A stretch of 5,320 bases of DNA from Candidatus Aminicenans sakinawicola JGI OTU-1 (lineage in GTDB: Bacteria; Acidobacteriota; Aminicenantia; Aminicenantales; Aminicenantaceae): the NCBI GenBank assembly GCA_000493965.1, contig AWNV01000111.1, positions 1 to 5,320 of the forward strand, read 5' to 3'. Below, one piece after another: positions 1 through 5,289 of this stretch (its first letter is position 1; every line of letters starts with the position of its first letter). Both the position numbers and the translations under genes were made by a program. Below the pieces are notes generated by a model. That model searched no databases, was not told the DNA's origin, and saw nothing but the letters and a program-made list of their open reading frames with translations.

Positions 1-58
1 AAAAAACCAAATTCCTATCACTAAAAAAACAGTGCTGCCAGCGTAATATGTAAATACT

Positions 59-607
59 ATGCAAGAATTTATCATTAACATCATTAAACAAAACGCGGTG
101 GATATCATCTGGATCGTTATTTTGTTCTTTTTTGGCAGATTAGTTTTAAAATTAATCGTAAAGCGGCTGGCGCGGATAGTTGACGATGGGGATGACACGT
201 ATACTTCCCAAAAAGAAAAGAGAGCGGAAACTCTGAGCCACATCATTGTATCAATCGGAAATGTCTTTATTTACGCCATAATTTTGTTTATGATCTTAAA
301 TTTGTTCGGTGTTGACATAAGGCCGATCTTGGCGGGCGTGGGTGTTATTGGGCTGGCCATCGGCTTTGGCGCTCAATCATTAGTCAAGGATTTCGTTTCC
401 GGACTTTTTATTTTAGTTGAAAATCAATATAGCATCGGCGATAAAGTAAAAATAGGCAGTTCTGAGGGGAATGTTATTAGAATCACAATGCGCTCCACCG
501 TACTGAAAGATGAAGAAGGGAAAATATATTATATATCCAACGGGTCGATTAAAAATGTAATTAACATGACCCAGCAAAAAAAATCTTTAGCGGCAGAGAA
601 AAGATAA
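59..607 (+). CDS. Short MscS-family mechanosensitive ion channel
   Basis: This 182-residue inner-membrane protein should form a small-conductance, tension-gated pore that vents solutes during hypo-osmotic shock. Hydrophobic segments are at about residues 13-34, 61-82 and 90-120. The last is the Gly/Ala-rich pore helix typical of MscS (GVGVIGLAIGFGAQSLVKDF, 93-112), followed by the beta domain (SIGDKVKIG, 125-133). The family signature usually read as Y-I-P-N-G/S appears here as YISNGS (158-163), with Ser replacing Pro. The protein stops soon after the beta domain, so the C-terminal alpha/beta cage of full-length MscS (about 280 residues) is missing. Short forms of this kind exist in the family. 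The ATG at 59 has no clear Shine-Dalgarno sequence, but an in-frame stop at 44-46 leaves no earlier start. The gene converges on the phosphoesterase gene with a 21-nt gap. The family call is firm; gating properties are inferred. Confidence 0.9.
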   Translation: MQEFIINIIKQNAVDIIWIVILFFFGRLVLKLIVKRLARIVDDGDDTYTSQKEKRAETLSHIIVSIGNVFIYAIILFMILNLFGVDIRPILAGVGVIGLAIGFGAQSLVKDFVSGLFILVENQYSIGDKVKIGSSEGNVIRITMRSTVLKDEEGKIYYISNGSIKNVINMTQQKKSLAAEKR

Positions 608-628
608 ACAATAAGCTCTCATTTCCTT

Positions 629-1369
629 TTAAATCCCCAGGGAAAGTCGTTCGGCCAGGGCAGGAGGCAGCTTTGCCTTTAAGATTTTTTTCTGTGCTTC
701 CTCTATATTATATTCCAGCCTGAAAAAGCGGACTTTTTTTGCCTTTGAGTCGTAAATTGCGCATGCAGCGCGTGTGTTCCTGTCCCGCGGCTGTCCGACC
801 GAGCCCGGGTTGATAAGATACCTCACACCTCTCTCGATTTTCAGCTCGTTATCGTTACCCGTAAGAAATGTTCCTTCTACAAGATGGTCTGTTTCGGTGT
901 ATACAAAGGGGAAATGAGTATGCCCAAAAAAGCAGATGGATGATTTTATATTGAGAAAAGCTTCTGCTGCATCAAATTCGCCAAAGATATAGTAATCTTC
1001 GTCAAAAGGAGCTCCATGGCAGATTGTAATATTGGCATGGATAGTCTGAGGTCCTTTTTTTAAACGAGAAAGATAATTCAAATTTTTCTTAAGCAGGTTT
1101 TGCTGTGTCCATATAACTGCCGATGCAGCTACGGGATTGAAAGTACTGACAGACTCGAGCCCACACACGGCCTTGTCGTGATTTCCCCTTATTATCGAGA
1201 TTGGTTTGAGAGCCTGAATTTTTTGTATTACCTCATTAGGGCAGGCTCCGTATCCAACCATATCACCGAGGAATATGAAATAATCGATCTTTTTCCTCTG
1301 CGCAAATTTAATGAGAGCCAGGAAAGCTTCGAGGTTGCCGTGAATATCTGAAAAAATTAAATATCGCAT
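629..1369 (-). CDS. Calcineurin-like metallophosphoesterase (Metallophos_2 / YfcE-ApaH-like)
   Basis: A 246-residue cytoplasmic phosphoesterase with the complete dinuclear-metal site: D8 and H10 (SDIHGN), D36 (GDMVGYG), N63-H64-D65 (GNHD), H118 (CHGAP), and H150 and H152 (GHTHFP). A NPGSVGQPRD stretch at 187-196 is typical of the COG0639-like branch, often annotated as diadenosine tetraphosphatase-related or YfcE-like. The true substrate (phosphodiester, nucleotide or protein phosphate) cannot be read from sequence. The length is normal for the family and the gene is intact. The start is supported by its N-terminal motif beginning at residue 3. Directly upstream on the same strand is the 3' end of lipA, whose stop lies 13 nt inside this gene, so it has no promoter of its own visible and is expected to be read through from lipA. 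The first 44 nt recur exactly at the right end of the window. Confidence 0.93.
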   Translation of the reverse strand: MRYLIFSDIHGNLEAFLALIKFAQRKKIDYFIFLGDMVGYGACPNEVIQKIQALKPISIIRGNHDKAVCGLESVSTFNPVAASAVIWTQQNLLKKNLNYLSRLKKGPQTIHANITICHGAPFDEDYYIFGEFDAAEAFLNIKSSICFFGHTHFPFVYTETDHLVEGTFLTGNDNELKIERGVRYLINPGSVGQPRDRNTRAACAIYDSKAKKVRFFRLEYNIEEAQKKILKAKLPPALAERLSLGI

Positions 1370-1420
1370 TTTTCTGTCTTATCCAAAGTTTTATTTAATA
1401 AATTGTACATATTATGGGCA
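1326..1420 (-). repeat. Inverted repeat copy A (95 nt, exact match to the window's right end)
   Basis: Read on the minus strand, these 95 bases match 5226-5320 on the plus strand with no mismatch; positions pair as x + y = 6646. The copy holds the lipA 3' end and the first 44 nt of the phosphoesterase gene. Identity stops at once beyond 1420/5226, which marks a sharp breakpoint inside lipA. On the other side the match runs to the last base of the window, so its true length is unknown and at least 95 nt. Confidence 0.97.
1357..1419 (-). pseudogene. lipA: lipA 3' fragment (last 20 codons plus stop)
   Basis: In the minus-strand reading this encodes A277 to I296 of the lipoyl synthase found at 4399-5289, followed by the same TAA stop, at 100% nucleotide identity. 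It is cut abruptly at 1420, where the sequence switches to an unrelated membrane-protein gene on the other strand. It has no start and cannot make LipA. It is either the product of a real recent inverted duplication or the trace of a chimeric join. Confidence 0.9.
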
Positions 1421-1422
1421 GT

Positions 1423-1536
1423 TATTGGTCCTTTTTAAAGAAGACCTGGGTTCCCTGGATTGTAATTACTGCAACAGGAATCCTCATGGTCATATTCAGC
1501 GCAAAATTAGCATTCCTTGTGCGCTGGAGTATGTAA
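1423..1536 (+). pseudogene. C-terminal remnant of an unidentified membrane protein (5' end lost at the junction)
   Basis: An open frame of 37 codons ends at TAA 1534-1536. It reads as a basic/aromatic loop (WSFLKKTWVPW), a hydrophobic helix of about 20 residues (IVITATGILMVIFSAKLAFLV) and a short tail (RWSM). This is the shape of the last transmembrane helix of a polytopic protein such as a permease. I do not recognise the family. The stop lies 14 nt before the next gene's ATG, with that gene's ribosome site between them, so the two look operonic. The 5' part is absent because the sequence switches at 1420/1421 to inverted lipA/phosphoesterase DNA. An ATG at 1414 would give a 40-residue protein, but it lies in the inverted copy and has no ribosome site. 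Confidence 0.6.
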
Positions 1537-1537
1537 C

Positions 1538-1543
1538 AGGAGG
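1538..1543 (+). promoter_or_regulatory. Shine-Dalgarno site for the 51-residue membrane protein
   Basis: AGGAGG lies 7 nt upstream of ATG 1551. It fixes that ATG as the start. The same frame is open further upstream to an ATG at 1425, but that one lacks a ribosome site and would overlap the preceding membrane-protein tail out of frame. Confidence 0.8.
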
Positions 1544-1550
1544 TAAGTCC

Positions 1551-1706
1551 ATGCCGATAATAATGATATTATATTACGTGATCACCGCCTATTTCTTAGG
1601 CATGCTCCTATGGAACTTTATAAAGGAAAAGAAAAACGTGGAGGACATGCTTCTTTACCTGCTTGTAATGATCCCCCTCGTTCTGAGAATCCTTCATGTA
1701 AAGTAG
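1551..1706 (+). CDS. Small two-helix membrane protein (51 aa), unknown function
   Basis: This 51-residue protein has two predicted membrane helices, at about residues 2-24 and 33-49. They are joined by a charged loop (KEKKNVED, 26-33), and the protein ends in RILHVK. I do not recognise a family. It is judged real because it has a strong AGGAGG site 7 nt before the ATG, and because it sits between a membrane-protein tail (14 nt before its ATG) and the M14 enzyme gene (16 nt after its stop). This is tight operon spacing. A plausible role is a small accessory subunit of the preceding membrane protein or permease; this is inferred from context only. Confidence 0.68.
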   Translation: MPIIMILYYVITAYFLGMLLWNFIKEKKNVEDMLLYLLVMIPLVLRILHVK

Positions 1707-1722
1707 GATAAGGAGAAAAACA

Positions 1723-2886
1723 ATGTCTCGCGAATGGAAAATAAAATCAATATTTCTGGTGGTAATTACCTTTGTTATAACAATCTCAGGCCTGCAGCTT
1801 TACAAGCACAGGCATTACATGGTCCCCATAGTGGCTGGCCCTGGCGTGACAAAAGTCACAAAGCTCAGCGATTATTCTGAAGGCCTGAAAGGGACAATGG
1901 CAGATACCAATGTTTTCTATCTGGAAGGAAAAGAGGAAGGCGGTAAGATGCTAATCATTGCGAATACTCACTCGAACGAGCCGGCTGCAATACTGAGTTC
2001 CCTAATATTTCTTGAAAATGCCGTGGTGGAAAAAGGAACGCTCATCATCATCCCACAGTTTAACAACAGCGGGGGACGCAACACTCGGCCCGGTGATGGG
2101 TATCCTTTGTATTTTGAAATCCCGACAGACTGGGGCAGTAAAAAATTCAGGATAGGAAACCGAGAGGCTTCTCCCCTGGACCAATGGCCGGACCCTGATG
2201 TTTACATCCACTATCCCGACAAACAGCTTCTCTCTTTCCTCGACGTGAGAAACACAAACAGGACATGGCCCGGCAGGACAAATGGTCCTCTTATGGAGAG
2301 GGTTACTTTCGGCGCAATGCAGATAATGCGGGAAGAAAAAATCGACATCGCCTTCGACGTTCACGGGGCAGAAACAATGTTCCCGGTCACAAACTGTATA
2401 GTGGCTCCGGAAAGTGCCATAAGACTCGCAACAATGGCATCGCTTACAGTAAAGGCAATGGAAGGATTTGAGAATCATGTGGAACCTTCCCCTAAAGGAT
2501 TCCGAGGTCTGTCTCACAGGGAAATCGGGGATTACTCTGATACTTTGCCTTTCCTCCTGGAAGCGCCTCTTCCCTTCCTGGATCAGCCAACAGGACCGAA
2601 AACCGTAGATCTGCTTTTGAACGGGAAGGATCCTTTTTTACTGAGCCTCTCAAAACAAAAAAAATTATTCGTGCCTTATGATGAGACAGGATGGCCCATG
2701 GAAAAACGTGTAGGCCAGCACTGTTCTGTAATATTAGAGATCATGAAGCAGTTTTCCAGGAAATTTCCTGACAGGGCGATAAAGATCAAAAATGTCCCGC
2801 GTTATGCTGAAGTAGTTAAAAACGGAATAGGCCACTATTTCCACAATCCTGAGGAAGCGGAAAAGGGAAGCGTCTACTTTAATTAA
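1723..2886 (+). CDS. Membrane-anchored aspartoacylase/succinylglutamate desuccinylase-like M14-superfamily enzyme
   Basis: This 387-residue zinc hydrolase resembles the AstE/AspA branch of the M14 carboxypeptidase superfamily, which removes acyl groups from amino acids or cleaves terminal residues. Seen: a basic N-terminus then one hydrophobic helix (about 10-26), suggesting a signal anchor with the enzyme outside the cytoplasmic membrane. Zinc ligands are likely H83 and E86 (NTHSNEP) and H214 (FDVHGAE). RNTNRTWPG (176-184) matches the substrate-binding N-R region. E280 in PFLLEAP is the candidate general base. An AAGGAG site (1710-1715) lies 7 nt before the ATG. The substrate is unknown. Linkage to a small membrane protein and a membrane-protein tail suggests uptake or processing of an acylated amino acid or peptide, which is inference. 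It could be annotated simply as a succinylglutamate desuccinylase/aspartoacylase family protein. Confidence 0.86.
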   Translation: MSREWKIKSIFLVVITFVITISGLQLYKHRHYMVPIVAGPGVTKVTKLSDYSEGLKGTMADTNVFYLEGKEEGGKMLIIANTHSNEPAAILSSLIFLENAVVEKGTLIIIPQFNNSGGRNTRPGDGYPLYFEIPTDWGSKKFRIGNREASPLDQWPDPDVYIHYPDKQLLSFLDVRNTNRTWPGRTNGPLMERVTFGAMQIMREEKIDIAFDVHGAETMFPVTNCIVAPESAIRLATMASLTVKAMEGFENHVEPSPKGFRGLSHREIGDYSDTLPFLLEAPLPFLDQPTGPKTVDLLLNGKDPFLLSLSKQKKLFVPYDETGWPMEKRVGQHCSVILEIMKQFSRKFPDRAIKIKNVPRYAEVVKNGIGHYFHNPEEAEKGSVYFN

Positions 2887-2944
2887 AAAACTAACCTACA
2901 GTTATATATTCTGGCATTTTAGTCATATTTTATAACCCTAAGTC

Positions 2945-2993
2945 AAAATGAGCATTCCAATTCCGGGAATTGCCTAACCCAAATTCTCATTTT
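2945..2993. terminator. Possible compound hairpin between convergent genes
   Basis: Outer arms AAAATGAG (2945-2952) and CTCATTTT (2986-2993) are complementary. They enclose a 15-nt palindrome, CAATTCCGGGAATTG (2958-2972). On the plus strand the structure is followed by TCTCTCT-type pyrimidines rather than a clean T run. It lies between the converging M14 and nucleotidyltransferase genes, where a bidirectional terminator is expected. The right arm contains the nucleotidyltransferase stop codon. The loop of the outer stem is large and the inner stem has a single-base loop, so folding is uncertain. Confidence 0.3.
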
Positions 2994-3523
2994 TCTCTCT
3001 GCAATATCTTTTTGATTCCGTCAAATTTTGTTTTCATTCCTTCGTGAATAGACCACCTTTCGACTTCCTTCAGATCTATATCATTGTCTCCGCAAACCAT
3101 AATGGCCTGTTCCAACGACTGCCTGTCGTTCCAATGATAAAAAGCAGCTAAACGGTCTTTTACACAATCAGTAGGTGAAAGAAGTCTCAAAACCATATTT
3201 CCTTTGCGAATTTCATTGATTTCTTTTATGGGTTCTTCTCCGATTGAAAGAGGAGGGGCAAGAAATTCTACAAGAAAAGGAGTATCTTCATGTTTTAAAT
3301 GTCTTCCTTTTTCTTGAAAGCCGAGCCGCTCTAACAAAGATTTTATCTTTTTCCGACTTATGTAGGAAAGAAGAACAAAGTCCAAATCGTAAGAAACATA
3401 CTTATCAGAAGTGTAAATAGAAACACAAGCGCCTCCAGTAAGAACTGTCTCGATACCATTTTTAGCTAAATAGTCACAAATTAATATGGCAAGATCCTTG
3501 AGTGATATTCCTTTAATTTTCAT
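2987..3523 (-). CDS. DxD nucleotidyltransferase-fold protein, partner of the wHTH regulator (possible toxin-antitoxin-like)
   Basis: This 178-residue protein has a Pol-beta/MNT-type nucleotidyltransferase core. TGGACVSIY (29-37) is the glycine/serine nucleotide-binding turn. YDLDFV carries the metal-binding D46-x-D48 pair, and E86 in LVEFL is a candidate third acid. A C-terminal helical region, LSPTDCVKDRLAAFYHWND (115-133), is typical of the AbiEii/DUF6036-like branch. Its catalytic residues look intact, so it may transfer a nucleotide to RNA or protein; the target is unknown. It starts 1 nt after the stop of the upstream winged-helix gene and has no good ribosome site, so translation is probably coupled. 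This gene order, HTH then nucleotidyltransferase, resembles type IV AbiE-like toxin-antitoxin pairs. A toxin role is an inference from family and context. Confidence 0.85.
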   Translation of the reverse strand: MKIKGISLKDLAILICDYLAKNGIETVLTGGACVSIYTSDKYVSYDLDFVLLSYISRKKIKSLLERLGFQEKGRHLKHEDTPFLVEFLAPPLSIGEEPIKEINEIRKGNMVLRLLSPTDCVKDRLAAFYHWNDRQSLEQAIMVCGDNDIDLKEVERWSIHEGMKTKFDGIKKILQREK

Positions 3524-3524
3524 T

Positions 3525-3854
3525 TTAGAGAGGTTTTCCTGTATGGCGAGGCCTTAATCGTGGTGTATAAAATTTTTCTTTTTCTTCATCAGGAATAAAT
3601 TTGAGTGTTTTTTCGAGCAGTGCTTCGAGTTCTTTTTTAAAAGGATATCTTGGATTTATTCCAAACAGACGAACTTTGCCTTTGAGCCGGCTGTAGAGAA
3701 CCCCTCCCATTTCTAGATTCAACATTTGATTTTGAACCGTATTAATATAAAATCGGAAAGCTTTAGCAATCTCCCTTGGGTAAGCTTCTCCATTTGTATA
3801 TAGATACAATAGTATCTTCTCTTTTTTTTCGGATTCAAGCAGCGGCTCTAACAT
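3525..3854 (-). CDS. Winged helix-turn-helix transcriptional regulator
   Basis: A 109-residue DNA-binding protein. An N-terminal helix (LEPLLESEKKEKILLYLYT) leads into a helix-turn-helix (YPREIAKAF to about residue 48) and a wing (GVLYSRLKGKVRLFGIN, 51-67). Next comes an NPRYPFKKELEALLEKTL helix (67-84) and a basic tail ending in RPRHTGKPL. This arrangement is a recurring ArsR-like family found just ahead of nucleotidyltransferase genes. Start choice: the frame also opens at TTG 3872, ATG 3866 and ATG 3857. ATG 3854 fits best, because GAGG (3860-3863 on the complement) is 6 nt upstream and the product then begins MLEPLL as in relatives. It is expected to repress its own operon through the dyad just upstream, and to act as the antitoxin-like partner if the pair is a toxin-antitoxin system. 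Confidence 0.85.
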   Translation of the reverse strand: MLEPLLESEKKEKILLYLYTNGEAYPREIAKAFRFYINTVQNQMLNLEMGGVLYSRLKGKVRLFGINPRYPFKKELEALLEKTLKFIPDEEKEKFYTPRLRPRHTGKPL

Positions 3855-3865
3855 CATGCACCTCA

Positions 3866-3928
3866 TTACCAATTAATTTGGTCATATGACCTATTGTCTT
3901 GGACATATGACCAGTCAAATTGGTAATA
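3866..3928. promoter_or_regulatory. 63-bp imperfect dyad, likely operator of the wHTH/nucleotidyltransferase operon
   Basis: Two 27-nt arms around a 9-nt centre are inverted copies. ATTACCAATT (3866-3875) pairs with AATTGGTAAT (3919-3928). TGGTCATATGACC (3879-3891) pairs with GGACATATGACCA (3901-3913) with one mismatch; a 4-nt stretch in each arm differs. The left core GGTCATATGACC is itself a perfect 12-bp palindrome, and the two cores are 21 bp apart centre to centre, about two helical turns. The dyad begins at the edge of the promoter -10 box and ends next to the ribosome site, the expected place for autorepression. Confidence 0.72.
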
Positions 3929-3956
3929 TATTAAAACACCCTCTGCAAAAAGTCAA
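3928..3956 (-). promoter_or_regulatory. Sigma-70-type promoter for the wHTH/nucleotidyltransferase operon
   Basis: On the minus strand a TTGACT -35 box (3951-3956) is followed after exactly 17 bp by TAATAT (3928-3933), a 4/6 match to TATAAT. Transcription would begin near 3921, inside the right arm of the dyad operator and about 65 nt before the ATG at 3854. Confidence 0.65.
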
Positions 3957-3963
3957 TACGAGA

Positions 3964-4037
3964 GGACGGTTCTATTTTTTGACATTCTTTATCTCTGAAA
4001 AAATATAACATGTCAAAATAAAAAAATAGAACCGTCC
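3964..4037. repeat. 74-bp palindromic element, REP/MITE-like
   Basis: Perfect 17-bp inverted arms, GGACGGTTCTATTTTTT (3964-3980) and its complement (4021-4037), are followed inward by GACAT (3981-3985) and ATGTC (4010-4014) with a short offset. The centre is AT-rich. The element codes for nothing and would fold into a long hairpin. Its GGACGGTTCT ends recall the dispersed palindromes associated with REP-associated (Y1/IS200-like) transposases in environmental bacteria; that link is from memory and unproven here. It lies between the divergent operon promoters and leaves both intact. Confidence 0.7.
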
Positions 4038-4046
4038 CCTTTACTA

Positions 4047-4075
4047 TTGACAATATGACTTAAATCCTATATAAA
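4047..4075 (+). promoter_or_regulatory. Strong sigma-70-type promoter for rpsU
   Basis: A consensus TTGACA (4047-4052), a 17-bp spacer and TATAAA (4070-4075) place the start of transcription near 4082, leaving a leader of about 27 nt before the rpsU start. The match is the best promoter in the window and fits a ribosomal protein gene. Confidence 0.78.
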
Positions 4076-4093
4076 TTTTTTTACCTGATTTTG

Positions 4094-4101
4094 AGGAGGT
4101 G
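4094..4101 (+). promoter_or_regulatory. Shine-Dalgarno site deciding the rpsU TTG start
   Basis: AGGAGGTG is a near-perfect anti-16S match and ends 7 nt before TTG 4109. It supports that non-ATG start, since no in-frame ATG occurs near the N-terminus. Confidence 0.85.
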
Positions 4102-4108
4102 AATTTTA

Positions 4109-4318
4109 TTGGCATTTATCGTAATCGATGAAGGCGAGTCTATTGAAGGCGCACTTAGAAGATTTAAGAGAAAAGTCCAACAGGAAGCAATAATAAAAGA
4201 GATAAAAAAACATTCAGTATATTTTAAACCCGGTGAACGGAAGCGGATGAAGGCAGCTCAAGCACGAAAACGTGTAAGAAGACGTCTGAGAAGAGAAAGA
4301 ATATTCGAATATTATTAA
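4109..4318 (+). CDS. rpsU: 30S ribosomal protein S21
   Basis: This 69-residue, highly basic protein joins the small ribosomal subunit near the 16S 3' end and aids initiation. The S21 pattern is clear: an N-terminal strand (AFIVIDEGESIEGAL), the ALRRFKRKV helix (15-23), a second helix with the KPGERKRMKAAQARKR segment (40-55) and an arginine-rich end (RRRLRRER) followed by IFEYY. The length is typical. Translation starts at TTG behind an excellent ribosome site, and a consensus-like promoter lies 34 nt upstream. The next gene, lipA, begins 80 nt downstream in the same direction with no convincing terminator between, so some read-through into lipA is likely. Confidence 0.96.
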   Translation: MAFIVIDEGESIEGALRRFKRKVQQEAIIKEIKKHSVYFKPGERKRMKAAQARKRVRRRLRRERIFEYY

Positions 4319-4398
4319 TAATTTATTCCCTCCTTAATAGTAAATAATTTAAAAATCTCTGTATATTTCTTGACAGGTAAAATAGAGCCATTCCCATA

Positions 4399-5289
4399 AT
4401 GCAGCTTAATAGAAAGCCTTCATGGCTCAAAGTAAAGCTTCCATCTCACAGTAACTTCTTCTGCGTATCCGGTCTGCTTAAAAAACAGAATCTCCACACA
4501 ATATGTGTAAGTGCAAAATGTCCTAACATTTCAGAATGCTGGGCTCAAAGGACAGCGACTTTCCTGATACTCGGAGATATCTGCACACGCGGATGTTTAT
4601 TCTGCGCTGTAAAAAAAGGAGTTCCTTCTCCCCCATCCCCGGATGAACCCTCAAGGGTAGCAGAGACCGTATCATTAATGGGAGTTCGTTATGTGGTCAT
4701 AACCTCGGTCACACGTGATGACCTCTCTGATGGCGGTGCTTCAATTTTTATAGAAACCATAAAATCAATAAGAAAAAAAACACCCGGTGTAAAGGTGGAA
4801 ATCTTAATCCCTGACTTTAACGGCAACGAGAAGGCTCTGGATACAGTCATACAGGCCCGGCCCGCGGTGCTAAACCATAACCTGGAGGTTCCTGAAACCA
4901 TTTATCCTTTGATAAACCGGCCGAAAAAGAATTACTTCAGATCGTTAGAAATCCTGAAAAGATCAAAGGAAGCGGGTATGATCACAAAATCCGGGCTCAT
5001 GATCGGTTTGGGAGAAAAGGAAGAAGATATTTTCCAGACTCTTTCAGACCTTAGAAAAGCCTCCTGCGACCTTCTGACTATCGGCCAATATCTTCAGGCT
5101 ACAAGAACAAATGCTCCTGTCGTAAAATATTACTATCCTGAAGAATTCGAACAGCTCAAAAAGACCGCGCTGGATCTCGGTTTCAAAGAAGTCGAATCAG
5201 GCCCTCTTGTAAGAAGTTCCTATAATGCCCATAATATGTACAATTTATTAAATAAAACTTTGGATAAGACAGAAAAATGCGATATTTAA
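4399..5289 (+). CDS. lipA: Lipoyl synthase (radical SAM, two Fe-S clusters)
   Basis: LipA inserts two sulfur atoms into protein-bound octanoyl groups to make lipoyl cofactors for 2-oxoacid dehydrogenases and the glycine cleavage system. All signature residues are present: auxiliary-cluster cysteines C36, C41 and C47 (CVSAKCPNISEC), radical-SAM cysteines C62, C66 and C69 (CTRGCLFC), and the C-terminal RSS motif at 272-274, whose serine binds the auxiliary cluster. At 296 residues it is of usual length and intact. ATG 4399 is the only likely start, since a TAA lies in frame at 4378-4380; its ribosome site is weak. It follows rpsU by 80 nt. Its 3' end overlaps the next gene, a metallophosphoesterase, by 13 nt. 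The last 20 codons recur inverted at 1357-1419. No lipB or lplA is in view. Confidence 0.97.
   Translation: MQLNRKPSWLKVKLPSHSNFFCVSGLLKKQNLHTICVSAKCPNISECWAQRTATFLILGDICTRGCLFCAVKKGVPSPPSPDEPSRVAETVSLMGVRYVVITSVTRDDLSDGGASIFIETIKSIRKKTPGVKVEILIPDFNGNEKALDTVIQARPAVLNHNLEVPETIYPLINRPKKNYFRSLEILKRSKEAGMITKSGLMIGLGEKEEDIFQTLSDLRKASCDLLTIGQYLQATRTNAPVVKYYYPEEFEQLKKTALDLGFKEVESGPLVRSSYNAHNMYNLLNKTLDKTEKCDI

Noticed and set aside
1..75. Minus-strand frame open to the window start, hydrophobic (ends ...VFLVIGIWFF), possible divergent membrane protein start
   Set aside because: Only about 25 codons are visible, there is no ribosome site before ATG at 75, and it overlaps the mscS start; it cannot be told from chance.
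1100..1351. Plus-strand frame opposite the phosphoesterase gene
   Set aside because: It is antisense to the metal-binding motifs of a well-supported gene and has no protein features of its own.
1414..1536. A complete 40-residue small protein starting at ATG 1414
   Set aside because: The first seven bases belong to the inverted lipA copy, there is no ribosome site, and the rest looks like the last helix of a larger protein.
1425..1550. Upstream extension of the 51-residue membrane protein to an ATG at 1425 (93 residues)
   Set aside because: No ribosome site at 1425, the extra N-terminus is unlike a membrane protein, it overlaps the membrane-protein tail out of frame, and AGGAGG lies 7 nt before ATG 1551.
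2002..2517. Long antisense frame inside the M14 gene, with a shorter shifted frame at 2265-2471
   Set aside because: The M14 frame carries complete catalytic motifs; the antisense product is rich in Cys, His and Arg without any recognisable domain or ribosome site.
4370..4400. TTGACA at 4370-4375 with CATAAT at 4395-4400 as a lipA promoter
   Set aside because: The spacer is 19 bp and the -10 box would overlap the lipA start codon, so the transcript would start inside the gene.
4689..4901. Antisense frame inside lipA
   Set aside because: Shadow of a fully conserved lipA coding sequence, with no motif or start signal.
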